Assembly: GCA_964030785.1 (NCBI GenBank)
Contig: OZ034978.1
Coordinates: 15,951,453-16,015,452 of the forward strand
Direction: 5' to 3'
DNA: 64,000 nt
DNA from: Siderastrea siderea
Lineage: Eukaryota > Cnidaria > Anthozoa > Scleractinia > Rhizangiidae
Both the position numbers and the translations under genes were made by a program. This document shows, piece by piece, positions 43,164 to 55,142 of this stretch (the first letter of the stretch is position 1; every line of letters starts with the position of its first letter). The notes beneath the pieces were generated by a model, which saw only the letters and a list, made by a program, of their open reading frames with translations, ran no database searches and was not told where the DNA came from.

Positions 43164-43517
43164 TCAATAGATTCTACATGCAACGTCGTCTGAAAGTTTA
43201 GAAGGATAACTTCGTCCCCCTTGACTGAACGCCTCACATGTACTGAACGTTTCATGATGTCGAATGATACAATAAACAGCGCCAGGAGTTGCACGAGCTG
43301 CTGTGGAGATCGCTTTCGGTCCCTCTCCAGTCAAATAACGATCAATTATTCGTCTTCTCGTTTCCTTGTGGAGAGGCCTACATGGCCTGTTCTTCCGACC
43401 TAAGGCATTAACATAACCAGGTCTGAACATTTCGAAAAATCTGTGACAGATTCGAAATCTCCTTTCGATTTTCGAAATCCCTCTCTGAATCTCAAGAAAC
43501 ACAAGGCGAATGCCCAA
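43164..43517 (-). CDS. Paired/Tc1-type helix-turn-helix ORF fragment
   Basis: A 117-aa frame. Residues about 40-95 read GRKNRPCRPLHKETRRRIID, then GEGPKAISTAARATPGAV, then a third-helix-like CIIRHHETFST. This is the arrangement of a paired or Tc1-type DNA-binding domain: basic arm, RRxIIxxY helix, GxGPKxIS turn. The frame ends SDDVACRIY. No catalytic half follows within the element. Most likely the remnant DNA-binding half of the Tc1-like transposase, or a captured HTH exon. The frame may be extended by splicing that I could not establish. Confidence 0.5.
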   Translation of the reverse strand: MGIRLVFLEIQRGISKIERRFRICHRFFEMFRPGYVNALGRKNRPCRPLHKETRRRIIDRYLTGEGPKAISTAARATPGAVYCIIRHHETFSTCEAFSQGGRSYPSKLSDDVACRIY

Positions 43518-43591
43518 ATATGGAGAACGTGACTCGTCACGTTGTTTTGAATTTTAGAGTTTCCGTTCACACGTGACGTGGATCAACTGTA

Positions 43592-43842
43592 AAAGTTGAT
43601 TTTCTGATGATCTTCCATTATGTGCTTCAATAATCCACATCTAGTAAATTTGCAGCGTGTCTTTTAAAATTAAGCATTTACAGTAAATGTTAGCCATTAG
43701 CAGTTTGTCTTTTGAACTGTATAGGTTTATAACGCACACCAATTGCCATGTTGATTTGTTTATAATAATTATAGTAACCTTCGTTGTATAGTTATTGTAA
43801 TCCATTTATTGTGGTGAAGACAGTATTGTCAAAATAACGATT
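43592..43842. repeat. Left flank of unit D
   Basis: Matches 26437-26660, including GTGCTTCAATAATCCAC and CCTTCGTTGTATAGTTATTG. No gene. Confidence 0.7.
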
Positions 43843-43844
43843 TA

Positions 43845-44882
43845 CAGTGCGACTACTCGGACCGGGCCACTTCGAAGAAAATTGACCAATCACAACGCTA
43901 ATTGCTAACAAAAGATAGCAAAGTATTTTCGTAAACAGCCAATAACGTTGAAGCATCCAGACAATACATGTTCGAAAAAATTTGAAACCGTGACCTCCGA
44001 TCATGATCTCTCGGGAAACTGCCACGTCTACGATTCGTTACTTTCGATCCTAAATTTTGAGCAGAACATTTAGAGGTCGAATTCGCAATTGATAGCAAAA
44101 TTTTTGCCCATAAACAAACCTTAAACAATACTTTCGCTTCAGCAGTACAGCTAGTGCCTGAGTATGTTTGTAGAAGAAACCTTTTCGGAAAAGAAATTCG
44201 CTAACGTAACATGAAACTTGCTCAATTCTGAAAAGCGTTCGCTCAGCGTAGCGAGTATAATATAAACAATCACAAATCTAAAGATAAATATCGACATTTG
44301 CCTGCTTTAATCGTTCAATAATAAACAGAGGTTCCCAAATCTCCTTATTCACTAACTCAGCTTTTGGATGCATTGATTCTGGCTTCTGCAGCCTTTTCAA
44401 TTCGCAGCCGCGGTCTCAATACTGCAAGGAAATCCAAATCAAGCTTTTAGTTCCATTTCAACGTGGTGCAAGTCTGAAACGTAATCTCGTAATAGCTAGG
44501 AATGTTGCCGACTGTTGCTGTATATGCCGCCCTCTCGATTCAGTATTACTTGTATTTTCTGGGCAAAAGCCATTTTGGGAACATTTACATTTACCGTTAG
44601 CGCGTACAAACAATCGGCGAGATATTTTCAATGACATCGAGTCACCTTCAAACGTCGCCATTGAAGCTAACCAATGAAAAAATTAGACTATTTCCCTTGC
44701 TTCATATGTCACACACTTTACCAGTCCGCAGAATTAGACTTTCAAATTTATTTGGAGAAGTATTGTCTAGATCCTTCAACGTTATTGGTCAGCTTATGAA
44801 AAATGTTGGCTTCTTCTGTTGTCAATTAAGGCTGTGATTGGTCAATTTTCTCCAAGTGGCCCAGATCTAAGTAGTCGCACTA
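43845..44882. mobile_element. Second Tc1/mariner-like element
   Basis: The left end CAGTGCGACTACTCGGACC and the right end AAGTAGTCGCACTA are inverted repeats that extend into GGCCACTT and AAAATTGACCAATCACA. TA flanks it, and the empty site GATTTAAAATG survives in units A and C (26655). No transposase domain recognised in its short frames. Confidence 0.85.
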
Positions 44883-44884
44883 TA

Positions 44885-45700
44885 AAATGTTTATCATATC
44901 CATCATTGTGTAGCTATTGTAGTGCATTATTTTTGGTTAAAACAAACCATCATTTATGACCCCTAGGAAATGGTTAAATCAACCATTGAATCGGTCATCA
45001 AAGATGCATTGCCTAAACCCAAAATTCGTAGTTGAAGTAACCATAAAAATGGTTCTTTTCAACTATCCTTATAGGTTAAGAAATATTGACTGTTAATGGT
45101 TGTGTTGAAAACTACCAGTTGTTTTGGTTAACAAAAGAACAAATACAAGCTGTAAAGATTGGTTGTTTTATCTGTAAAACAAATGGTTAAGACAAACAGT
45201 AATTAATCAGTTTTGATAACGGATAAAATTATAGTTAATTCAGATTCAAACTTTAACCATTTTATTTTGGAGTTTTAACTGGTCAGCTATTTAACAGTGT
45301 AAATTCAAACCAAGTTACCCCAACGCAACCATTTTCAGGTCGTATGGGTAATAGTCAGTGGCGGTCAAAATCCATAGCTCAGTCAAGAAAAGATACAGTA
45401 AAACTCAATTCTTACTTCAGGGATAATGGGTAGGGAAAGTCGCGTGGCTCACGGATCAAGCTCTGCAGGGGAAATTCACACTTGACCGTCATTGGTATAT
45501 ACAGTATGCCACCGCAACAAGATGACTTTTCAAAAATTAATCAAAATGACAGGACTGGATTTGTAAAAAATACCAAGTTAACTCACAGCCGGGAAGACTG
45601 GACTCTAAACTTTGATTGGAACCTCGGAGCATGCATATGGTCAACGAGGGAGAGAAATTGGTAACAGTATCACCTCACCACTTTTCGTGCTGCGCTTGTC
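44885..45700. repeat. 3' flank of GPCR copy D
   Basis: Matches 26670-26712 plus 27006-27685. Contains the empty target site of SINE2. No separate gene. Confidence 0.65.
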
Positions 45701-46585
45701 CTACATTGCATGGAGTTCAATAGGTTGGACACGTGGTGGCTCATGAGCCCTTTTGCAAGTAAGCTGTTTTACTGCTTTCCTAAACTCTTGCATTCTTATG
45801 GCATATATTACCGGATTAACTATGGAATTGGCCAAATACAACACCAATAGTATTGAATCAATGCGCTCTTCTGTCGCATCGGACAGTTGATTGAGACAAC
45901 AGGTGTCGTTAAGAATGGAATGCCAAATAGCATCGGGCAGAACTGAGTCAGTATCGAGACAGCAGTAACTATGAATAAAGTGACGGACACTGTTTCCTTC
46001 CTGGTGAGGAAGAGGGTTGCTTTTCATACTGTAATTAATAATAGCGTATGAGATTGTGAGTAACAGAAGGGTCACGAAACAGTGTGGCGCCCATGCGTAC
46101 GGAACTGCTTCTGGTACACACAGGTGAAGAAAAGACAACCCAGATGACAGAAGCAAGGCCATTAACCAACTGCCAATTATGACTCTGAGGTCGGTGAACC
46201 CATTTCCCAATTAAACAGTGTCTAAAGGGATAAAGTGTTGCGTGTAACCGCTCTAAAGAAATTAAAGAAAGATTTGCTTGTGAAGCTAGTGGAAATATGT
46301 TCCTAGAAGTCCAACAAATTAATTCTCTCGAGCTGAATCCATGTCCAGGCTCGATCTCTTCCGGGTAATATAGGGACAAGGGTACCGTTACTGCTCCCAC
46401 TAGCAAATCAGCCATAGTCAGGTTTATTATCAGATACTTTGTGAGCTTGCGTAACTGGGGGTGCCTTGCAAAGGCAAAGATAGTGAAGGCGTTGATGATT
46501 ACTATCACTATACATTCTGTGTTAAAAACTACAACCAAATTGTATCCTCTTGAGGGGAGAACTCTTCCTCGGTCTCAATAATCAT
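45701..46585 (-). pseudogene. GPCR copy D, several frameshifts
   Basis: The start at 46585 gives MIIETEEEFSPQEDTIW and then a one-base loss relative to copy C causes a stop. The next frame (from about 46538) covers TM1 to early TM4, including ADLLVGAVTVPL and LISLERLHATLYPF. A short insertion near 46190-46205 (GKWVHR) shifts into a third frame covering TM4-TM5 (PEAVPYAWAP). A deletion plus compensating shift scrambles the TM6 entry (SVRHFIHSYCCLD). The end through NPVIYAIRM and LHAM is restored. At least three lesions, so a pseudogene rather than two genes. Confidence 0.9.
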
Positions 46586-47056
46586 CCTTGAACATCTCTA
46601 AAATATTCTGTCTGGTAGAAACTTCTCAGCTTCCTGAGTTTATCCAAAGCAAGCGAAGTCTAAGCTAAGAATAAGCAAACATTAAAACGCGATGATTAAC
46701 ATACTCACAGTTTTTAATATTAACAGTCTATATGTAGTAGATGATACTGAGATGTGACTAATATAGCATTCCAATATTCTTTTCCTGTGTGCTAGATGAC
46801 TTATAGTAACGCTTTGTTTAACTCCCGTCTTATTTTGTTTTTCTTGTAATCAAGTATTTAACTGAAATAAGAGAGTTGACTCGACACTTGCTATGAATGA
46901 TGACTCTGCTTATCTTCATAATGGCATGTCAGTGCAAGTGTTTTGATCTTTGGGAAAAGAAACAAAACCAAAAAAACGAGAGTAATAAGTCTATTTGTTC
47001 AATATATATATATGACGGGTTAAAACAGAGGATTTAAACATTGAAAATTGCACAGT
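46586..47056. repeat. Upstream flank of GPCR copy D
   Basis: Matches 20878-21320 and 28583-29020. No gene; a TA microsatellite lies near 47005. Confidence 0.6.
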
Positions 47057-47611
47057 ATGTTTTTTTAGTCTTCTGGTACAGGGGGAGGGGTGGGGGATTC
47101 AGCCGCTCCTTAACACCACAAATATTAAAGCTATGACAACGAAACTTACAGGAAAGACAGTACGCCCAAAAAGGTTTCCTTTGAGGTCCGCAACATGAGT
47201 TGGTGAATTACGTCAGGTTCTCAAACGGCGCCATCTTGGATACGCCATCTTGGATTTCTTGATTTTTGCAAAAAACCTTTGAAAATCGCCATATACATAA
47301 TTGAGCAAAAATAATCCAAATCAATAAAAGAACACGAAAGCGATATTAACATGTAACAATGACGTCAAAAAAGGTATGATTTTCTACTGGGTAGGTGAAC
47401 ATTCAAAATTCTGAAAAAAACGGCCTGTCAAAAGTTGTTACCATGGCAATGTCAAACTTGATGGACAAGCATTTGCTATGCCAATTTTTTCCCATATAAA
47501 TTTCAGGAAATGTCACCAAGTTTGGTGGCCTTAGCTTGCTCATCTAAAAAAGTTGTAAGCGTCCAAAGACAGTGCGGGTAGAATCTGCCCCCCCGGTCTG
47601 AATAGGATTAA
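47057..47611. mobile_element. Unit D copy of the MITE at 21332
   Basis: Same interior and right end (CTGAATAGGATTAAG) as 21332-21898, with the left TIR deleted. Confidence 0.65.
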
Positions 47612-47869
47612 GTTTAAGACAAAGCTTAGAAACGGCTGACCACACAGCTACTTTACTCATCTACTCATCTTAATTGTGATGTCATAAAAAGCAAAATTTA
47701 CAATGTTCTGTACCTGTAAAGAAGCTCATATCAACAGTTCCAAAATCATAATCATTTTGTCTTAGAGCCGCGTCTTACATAAACTCAAGAAAGCTGTAAA
47801 CAAGACAAGGTGTGCATGGAGAAGGCGACAAGAGAAAAATTTTCACAGGCATGTCTGAGTATAGTGCCG

Positions 47870-50335
47870 CTCTTGGAAAATAGTGACCGCCGCCTTTTTT
47901 ACAAACTTAAGCGTAGTGACCATCCGTTACATAGTCTGCTTGCTAGGTATAAAGATTGATTGGCGCGCCTTAGAAATAGATCCAGTATAAGACCTATTAT
48001 TAAAAACTGAACTAGGTATATTGGATTTCTAGAATTTGATTGGCTGAACGGAGCTAGGCTATGAGCTCATATACCTGCTGTGACCAAATATGGTCAATGA
48101 ACACTCAACAACAAAATGAGCTGAAGATTTTTTCCTCGCGAGCAACCCGGCGAGAAAAACGGTCGAACAAAATCACTTGGTAGCGAATTTAAATTGAGCA
48201 GAATTTCCAACAGCGTCACTAAGACACAAATCAAAATTGTTCCGTAGTGCTTGATTTCTTAAGACAACAAGAAACGGTGCAGAAATAGAAATGTGAGCAT
48301 TAAGCGTTGCCCACAATTTATTTCTTTCATCGATTGTCACGTCGATCATTAATATTTAGCAACGGTAGGTTTTATCAGGAAAGCTTTCCTCTTCAAAATA
48401 TTAAGACAAGACATAAAATATAACACAGTGAAATGGGGCAGAAGCATTTCAATAAAAACTATCACACATTCATGGCGAGTAGGTGTGGAAATCATGAGGC
48501 AATTTAAAGAAGTATTAAAGCCTACTAAACAGACTCAGTGCCAAGAAGGAAGGAAGGGCGAAATTGTTTTCGGCTATAACACACAAAATTGACACTGGTT
48601 TACCTGCACTCGTTGTAGCTCTGTGTTCCAACAGATCCAAATGTTCAGATAGAAGTCGGATGCAAAGTAAACGGAGTTATATCGCTTTCCCAGTTGTTTG
48701 GGTGTTGTTTTTACCATTCCGTCCGCAACCTCAAAACCGAGAATAACCCCGTTTTGTGCTTTGCGTTTAACAAACTATGATGGTGAATTCTGCTGTTCCT
48801 CGCTACAGTAACAGCTGAGCTGAGGTGCATAGAAATTACCTCTTCAAGTTCAAATTAGTTCTGCCTTCAGTTTGATCAAACACGCACATGATGGCTTCGT
48901 TGTGCGAACGGATTACAGACTTGTCCCTTTTCAACTCCAGCAGCGAATATGGTGAAATCATACAGCTTCAGTCCGCTTTGAACGATGATTACCACATTGT
49001 TTCAGGAAAAATCAAACACCTACCATATTTCAGAGCTAATAATAAGATTTTTTTCTAAAATTTGTACCAGCTCTTCGTTCACTTTCGAGCAGTTTCATTG
49101 ATTCATTCAGCTTTGCAATAAAACGCTGCAACACTTCGCAAGGTTTTGGCGTCTTTTTCGCTGAGTCGTGTGATCGATTCTTGTTCTCTTTTATCTCTTT
49201 TATCTCTTTTCTCCTTTTTTCCCTTTATTTCTTCCTTTTTTTTGAAGTGGTTAAGTTTTTAATAAAACAATTATTCTACTCGGGCTTGCTGGATATCAAA
49301 TGATTATAACCAACTCGGCGCTACGCGCCTCGTTGGTTATCTATTTAACAATTATCCTGCGAAATCGCGCGGAATATCACCTGATACTTAGCCGACGAGG
49401 CCGTAGGCCGAGTTGGCTAAATCAGGGGATATTCCGCAAGATTGAGCAGGATAATTGTTTTATTATTCAACAAATTCCCATCGCCTACCATTTTCAGAAC
49501 GAGAAAAACTACGGCTCTATGATAAAAACGCTAAAAGCTGGCAACACATAAGCTTAATAAAAATCGAAACAGAACTTCAAGAAATCGAAGTTTACTACCG
49601 TTCACTTAAAAAGGCCTTAATTACAAACTCATGTTTGGAATTGACAAGACAAAGGGAAAAAAATATTGCTACCTTACCGAGAATAAGTCCTCTTTCTGTG
49701 AATTAAAATCTTTTCAACTTTAGTCTTTACAACTTTCCGTGAGCAAGTGTGCTGCTTCGTTCGCAATAGCATTTTCTTGGTTGAGTTCTCACCATGAAAA
49801 TTCCAAGTCAACCTCTGGATATCTTTGTGAGCTGAAGCAAATACTTGTTGACTTTTTGAGAGCATTTAATCGTGGAAAGTTTCTTCCAGAGAGAGTTAAA
49901 ATTTACGGAGAACGCTGCTAAAACTGCCTCGCTTTTCAAAATGGCCGCCAAACAAGCAATGAAAGAAAATCTGCAGTGCACTTCCAAATATGGTCATTTA
50001 CGTATATCGCAGGATATCTGTCATTTAGGATGACAGATATTGAGGGCTTCCTTACCATATATAGGCATAGTGACAATTTGTTGAATAATAACATTCGATA
50101 TCCAGCGCGCCCTCGTAGAATAATTGTTAAATATAAATACAGAGCGTTTTAAAGATAGCTTTTTTAATAGATTAATTTTTCAGTTTAACCTAGCTATATA
50201 AATATTAGATCTTAGAAATTTTAGAATTTAGTTCACTTGTATTGTATTTTTGGGCTTATTTGTTGTTGTTGTTGTTTTTTTAATGTATCATGTGATATGC
50301 ATTTGCACCTTATAAATAAAGACTAAGCGTCTCTG
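47870..50335 (+). mobile_element. LINE 3' end, interrupted by other TIR DNA
   Basis: 47885-48000 reads DRRLFYKLKRSDHPLHSLLA and LRNRSSIRPIIK. Then at 50142-50201 ERFKDSFFNRLIFQFNLAI and a stop follow, the way CR1/L2-type ORF2 proteins end. A short 3' UTR terminates near ATAAATAAAGACTAAG (50315-50330). Between the two pieces, about 48010-50140 is inserted DNA. Unit C lacks all of this at the equivalent place. Confidence 0.65.
49266..50131. mobile_element. MITE with AACAATTATTCTAC ends
   Basis: AACAATTATTCTACTCGGGC and CTGGATATCAAATG at the left are mirrored by CGATATCCAGCGCG and GTAGAATAATTGTT at the right. Two further internal inverted pieces (CTCGGCGCTACGCGCCTCG, GACGAGGCCGTAGGCCGAG) give a branched fold. 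An inner 83-aa frame (49455-49706) is not recognised. 48010-49265 to its left shows no gene or repeat that I can name. Confidence 0.6.
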
Positions 50336-50339
50336 TTTT

Positions 50340-52214
50340 CTATACCCTTGAAGTTAACTCGAACTTAAATCGAACTTAACTCGGAGTCACCTCGAATTTG
50401 AACCAATGGATTTCTCGATGCATAAAACCAATCATGGTGCGCACTTTGGATGTCGATATATAAACACCCTTGGAAATGAGAATTTATGCCCATTTCTGGA
50501 AGCCCCAGTTTCTGGCTAACTCTCACAGTGTATTCGGATTCTGAACACGTACATCAGCGCCAAAATTATTTTGAAAGCTTGAAATAACCTCCCAACCGAA
50601 AGGCCTTGCGTTTCATGAGAAAATATAGAAGGTGACGGTTGTGTTCTGATTGGCGGTTAAGTTTAAGGTTATCATTTCAGAAGTTTTCACCTGTCTGTGA
50701 GTGATTAACCTGACGTTTGTGACGGCGAATACGAAGAAAACGGCGAAGGTACTCCCTAAATATCCCTTCTGGCCTCAAAAGTGTGCTTTTTTGTCAACCA
50801 CATGTGGATGCTATCATTTCATTGCATCAGTCCTTAAGGTATCTTAAAGTGTTAGTTGTGTTTACCAGAAAGCTGACCAAGTATACACTAGAATATCTTT
50901 GCAACAAGCACTCATAATAATGATAAACTCTTTGTTTATAAAGATGGCAGTTATGGCCGATAAAGTGACTATCCTTGTGTCGACGTTTGATGTAGCAGTT
51001 TTAATGCAACGCAGCAACTATTTGTTCACGTAGTGCTACCTCGCTCCCAGTAACCTATTTTGTGGTCACTCACAGGACTCTGTCTGGCAGACTTTATATA
51101 GTATTTCATATGGGAGCGCAAACTTGATTAGGCAAGAAATAAACTAGGAGAAATGCAAAAAAGGGAAGCTACCGCACTTAAAGATACGGATCTCATGAGC
51201 AGGGTGTTTTGACACAGTCAGTTGGCACTGCACACTGTTAATACGAAGAATGTTTATCTCAATTTCGTTTTCATTCATTTTTCTGCTGGCGTTCATTTGA
51301 AGAACATTCTTCCTCAGGGTCATCTCCGTAATCAAAGCGACGTCGAAAGACGACCAGCTAGACCTGAGTGAATTTTGTTCCAAATAAAATTTAGGAAAAG
51401 TCACGAATTTTGGTGGGTTTTGCTTGCATATTTAAAAAGTTATAAACCTTCAAAGTTAGTGCCTCCCCCTCCCAGGCTGAATTAAGGATTACGTAAATTA
51501 ATCACATATTATGAATCATACAACATCGACCTTGACAGTCTAGTTAAATAAAAAGTGTCTGCTGTTATTCTTGTGTTTTTACCTGGTGAAAAGATGCATT
51601 AGTTTGTTAACAAACTGGTAGGACAGCTTAAAACTATTGTGAAGGGGTTTTAGTAGCAAGACACTTAGACTCAGTAGTGAAACCGCGATACAAGCTTAAG
51701 GTCGAAACAAAGTCTACTCTAACGGTTATACTGTTCGCAGCTCAGTTAATTTCATTAGCAATAATACAAAGTTGGTAACTAACCTAGCTAGAGTACATGT
51801 GACCAATACAGACGATATCAATAGGTGATTCCTAACATCAGTGCTAACATGGTGTCACTCTTTTTAACGTTAACTTCAAATACGACATCTCTGATACAAT
51901 ACATCTTATCATCGAACAAAAGTTTACGTTATGTCATAAAACGAAAAAGCAAAAGGGAGGTTATCAAAGACTGCTTCCTGACGATGTACCTACATCATAT
52001 TTACAAACAAGGAGGAGTAAAAGTTGTAGAGGTTCTGTTACTGCAGAAAAAAAGGAAAACATACAGCGTGGCTACCCTTTGTGACTCTGCTCGGCACCCC
52101 CCATCCTCAGGGGAACCTATGCCTCCTTTCGGGGCCTATTCAAGTAGGAGTTAAATGCATGGGCGGCCCCATCAGCCCCACAGAAGGACCATTAGGGGGA
52201 TGCCAATGCTAACA
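50340..52214. repeat. Unit D distal flank, no gene
   Basis: Aligns with 31490-32507 and 33573-34640 and carries the empty site of the SINE1 array (about 50955). Weak frames (51144-51404, 51825-52154) are broken or shifted in unit C. Confidence 0.65.
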
Positions 52215-52390
52215 CAATCCCCTTCTTCGATGGTTTAGGCACTTTGCTTTGATAGTGGTTCTCAACAGCAGAGGTCAGGGCTTCCAGCACCTGGTTCTGC
52301 CGCCAGGTATACTGACGGAGCGACTTCTTAAAACCAGCAAGGATGTGTTTCAGAGATCCCGTTTTTAACTACAACATGCACACACCTTTC
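52215..52390 (-). pseudogene. LINE ORF2 C-terminal remnant, unit D, left of E2
   Basis: The minus strand reads GSLKHILAGFKKSLRQYTWR and NQVLEALTSAVENHYQ, paralogous to 34655-34800. E2 interrupts the fragment at 52391. Confidence 0.75.
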
Positions 52391-52399
52391 CCCTTGCGA

Positions 52400-52750
52400 A
52401 ATAACTCTGAGGATTCCTAGGAATTCCTAAGAATATCCTAAGAATTCCTAGGAAAAAATTCTTAGGAATTCCTGAGAATTCCTAGGAATTCCTAAGAATC
52501 TGAGGTGTGAATTTTCACGGTAAATTTGGACTTGGAATTCCTAAGAATTCTTAGGAATTCCAAGGTTAAATGGTGCTGTCTTGAAATTCCTAGGAATTCC
52601 TAGGAATTCCAACTAAAAGAAAATCAAAGACAGAATTCCCAGTTACTTTCAGAAATTCCTAGGAATTCCAAGGAATGTTAAAGAATAACTGGGAATTTTT
52701 GGGAATATGTGGGAAAAAATAGGAATATGGTCAGGAATTTGTGGGAATAA
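52400..52750. repeat. E2 left subterminal AATTCC array
   Basis: Better preserved and slightly longer than in E1: repeated CCTAGGAATTCC and CCTAAGAATT, then TGGGAATAT units. Confidence 0.8.
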
Positions 52751-53450
52751 ATGGGAATTTCTTAAATAAGTGGGGGAAACATTAGAAACTTGACCCAAAA
52801 TGGTAACAAAAAAACAGCTGTTGGACACGATGCAATATCCCTCAATTTAAAGGCCAGTTGCTGATATTTAAAGTAGACAAATCGAGGGTCTGGTTTTTTA
52901 ACCAGGCTTGAACCGGGGCAAAACCCTAGTTTTCCCGGGCTCTTGGTACAAGGGCACATTCAGTTTACCTCAGAATGTCTGTTTTCAACATATCTTCAAC
53001 AGGAGTTAAATGATAATATTAGTTCAATATCATTTTGTACCTTATATTTTTGTTTATGAGGCAAAATTGGAAATACAATTCAACAATCATCAAGTACCGC
53101 CTTCACTGATTTTACATATAGGTCTTATCTGTTTTGGCTGCCTTTAGTTCACTTGCTGTTAGCAGTCTTCTGAGTTCGGTCCTCTGATGGCCTTATACAT
53201 GTGGTCCTAGGAAAAAAAGTCGAAATTTTATATAAATTCTAGACCTGTCATACACTCAACATTATTAATAGGTTGCAGCATTAATTCTCAATAAAATATA
53301 AGGTACATATGTACAGGTACAGGTTGTGGTTCAAATTTTTCTTTGGTTTAAAAATTTTCAAACCAGTATAATTTTTATTTCCCTTTGTCTCAGATTCATT
53401 ACCAAAATCTAAGGCAAAGGAAAATAAAAATTAACCTGGTTTGAAAAGTT

Positions 53451-53732
53451 TCAAACTAAAGAAAAATTTGAACCACAACATTTACAATTACAGTTCAAGT
53501 AGTAAACAAAATAAAGTAAACAATCAAGTAGTGTGTTCCAAAGATGTGGAAGCCTGAGTGGCACAATAAGAATGATATCTGAAGCTAAGCTCTCACTTGA
53601 GTGACATTCACATTGCTTTAGCATTACAGTGATAGACCATTTCAAATCCTTGAAACCACTAACTAGAGAAGAATTTTCTGATACACCATAAAAGAACACT
53701 GAAGTTAGTGAATACATGGTGATGGCTTTCAC
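53451..53732 (-). CDS. 93-aa frame, E2 counterpart of the frame at 7024 (doubtful)
   Basis: Shares LKWSITVMLKQC and CHSSESLASD with E1. Starts at the equivalent ATG. The C-terminus diverges in the hairpin. No domain known. Confidence 0.25.
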   Translation of the reverse strand: MKAITMYSLTSVFFYGVSENSSLVSGFKDLKWSITVMLKQCECHSSESLASDIILIVPLRLPHLWNTLLDCLLYFVYYLNCNCKCCGSNFSLV

Positions 53733-55142
53733 ATGTTCATGTATGGTTTCTCAAAATTTTCAAACTAATAATTATGTTCTAATTGAATGAGTGGGAAGGT
53801 AAGACAAGAAAATGTTTGGCTTTAAGGCTTAATGTTTGGCGTATCGACCAAATGCAGGAGGTCTGTGTGCCATGCCTGAGAGCCAAATACATGGTATTTT
53901 ACCATCCACCTGGACCTATGAGTGTAGATGTAGGTGTTGAAATGGAATGAGACCCCCAGAAAAGCTGAATCTGAGGTGTTCCCGTTTACCAATCAAGAGC
54001 TCTAACCACTTTTATTGTACAGAATGAAGCTTACACGAGTCTAGAAGGAGCTATATTGTAGGTCATTGCTTACAAGGTCACCATACAGTCAGGATGCCCT
54101 CAACACTGCCCTTTCTAGCAAAATGCAGGACATGATGTAGTATGAATCTAGTAAGATTATCTACCTCACTACCAGTTTCCTTGCAGCTTAATTTATTTAG
54201 TAAAATGTATCATGTAGTTCAGCTGGAGTGCAGATGGTCAGGGGTTTGATTTAAGTCAAGGGATTATTTACTATAAAATAATGTTCTGCTTGCTATACGC
54301 AACATGTTGAGCACATTTTTAAAATTTTTAATATGTTTCATCCTGGTTACTCCACCATCTTAAAAAATATAATCATTTTTGGTTAATGCATGACCAAGCA
54401 CATGGTGTTTGTTTCAGTGACTGTTCAATATTGTAGTCACAATGTACATGTACATGTAGTCCACTATAATCTACATGAAGTATTCATGTCTTATTAATTC
54501 AAGCAGTTATCACCAAGGAGATATTGCCTTGATATGACATGAATCCATGGAAAAGTTCAACAACTCCAAACTCTGTGTACGTAATTCTGTCATAATCCCT
54601 GAAGAAAAGCCTGCGACCCAAAGCCTAATTACATGTTACACGTACTACCGGTATGTTTAAAGAAAACAGATCTAAGCAATACAAATTGAAGTGTTACAAT
54701 GAGCATTCTAATGTATATGTTTGAGTAACTTACCTGATCAAGTGTGATTCATTTCTTTGCCATGTACAATGTGAATCAACAAACTGTTTTGCTGTAGAAC
54801 TGGGAGTACATACAATGTGTACATATGTAGACCCTGAAGAAAAATATTCTGATTAATAAGACTGGCTCATAAACAATAAATTTATTTACCATGCACTAAT
54901 ATTAAGCTAAGGTGAACGTAAACCATACTCTAATTCTATCTACACCACAGTACATGTAGTACAGTACTTTGCAGATCCTAGGAGATTGTTGAAGGAGCAA
55001 TGTAGATGTATACATGTATGCATGCAGAGGTTCAGTTTTAACTGAAATTTAAGTTCTAGTATGTAACTAACAGTGTCAGCCATCTAGCCCAGTTGATTGT
55101 GTTACAGACTTTTCAATAATTTTGCAATCAAAACAAGAATTA

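Larger units (their letters stand above)
42175..43589. mobile_element. Tc1/mariner-like element with paired-type HTH ORF
   Basis: TIRs of about 36 bases starting CAGTTGATCCACGTCACG, with TA at 42173-42174 and 43590-43591. CAGT starts and TA duplications are characteristic of Tc1/mariner. It contains a minus-strand HTH-coding frame and a nested fold-back (42645-43070). No DDE/DDD catalytic domain seen, so non-autonomous. Confidence 0.85.

Noticed and set aside
45701..46538. Two separate GPCR genes on the minus strand (45701-46210 and 46035-46538)
   Set aside because: They are successive pieces of one receptor in different frames; the overlap is just the frameshift region.
49300..49551. An 83-aa protein starting MIITNSALRASLVIY
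   Set aside because: It reads through palindromic MITE sequence (ACTCGGCGCTACGCGCCTCG), and such frames recur in any copy of the MITE.
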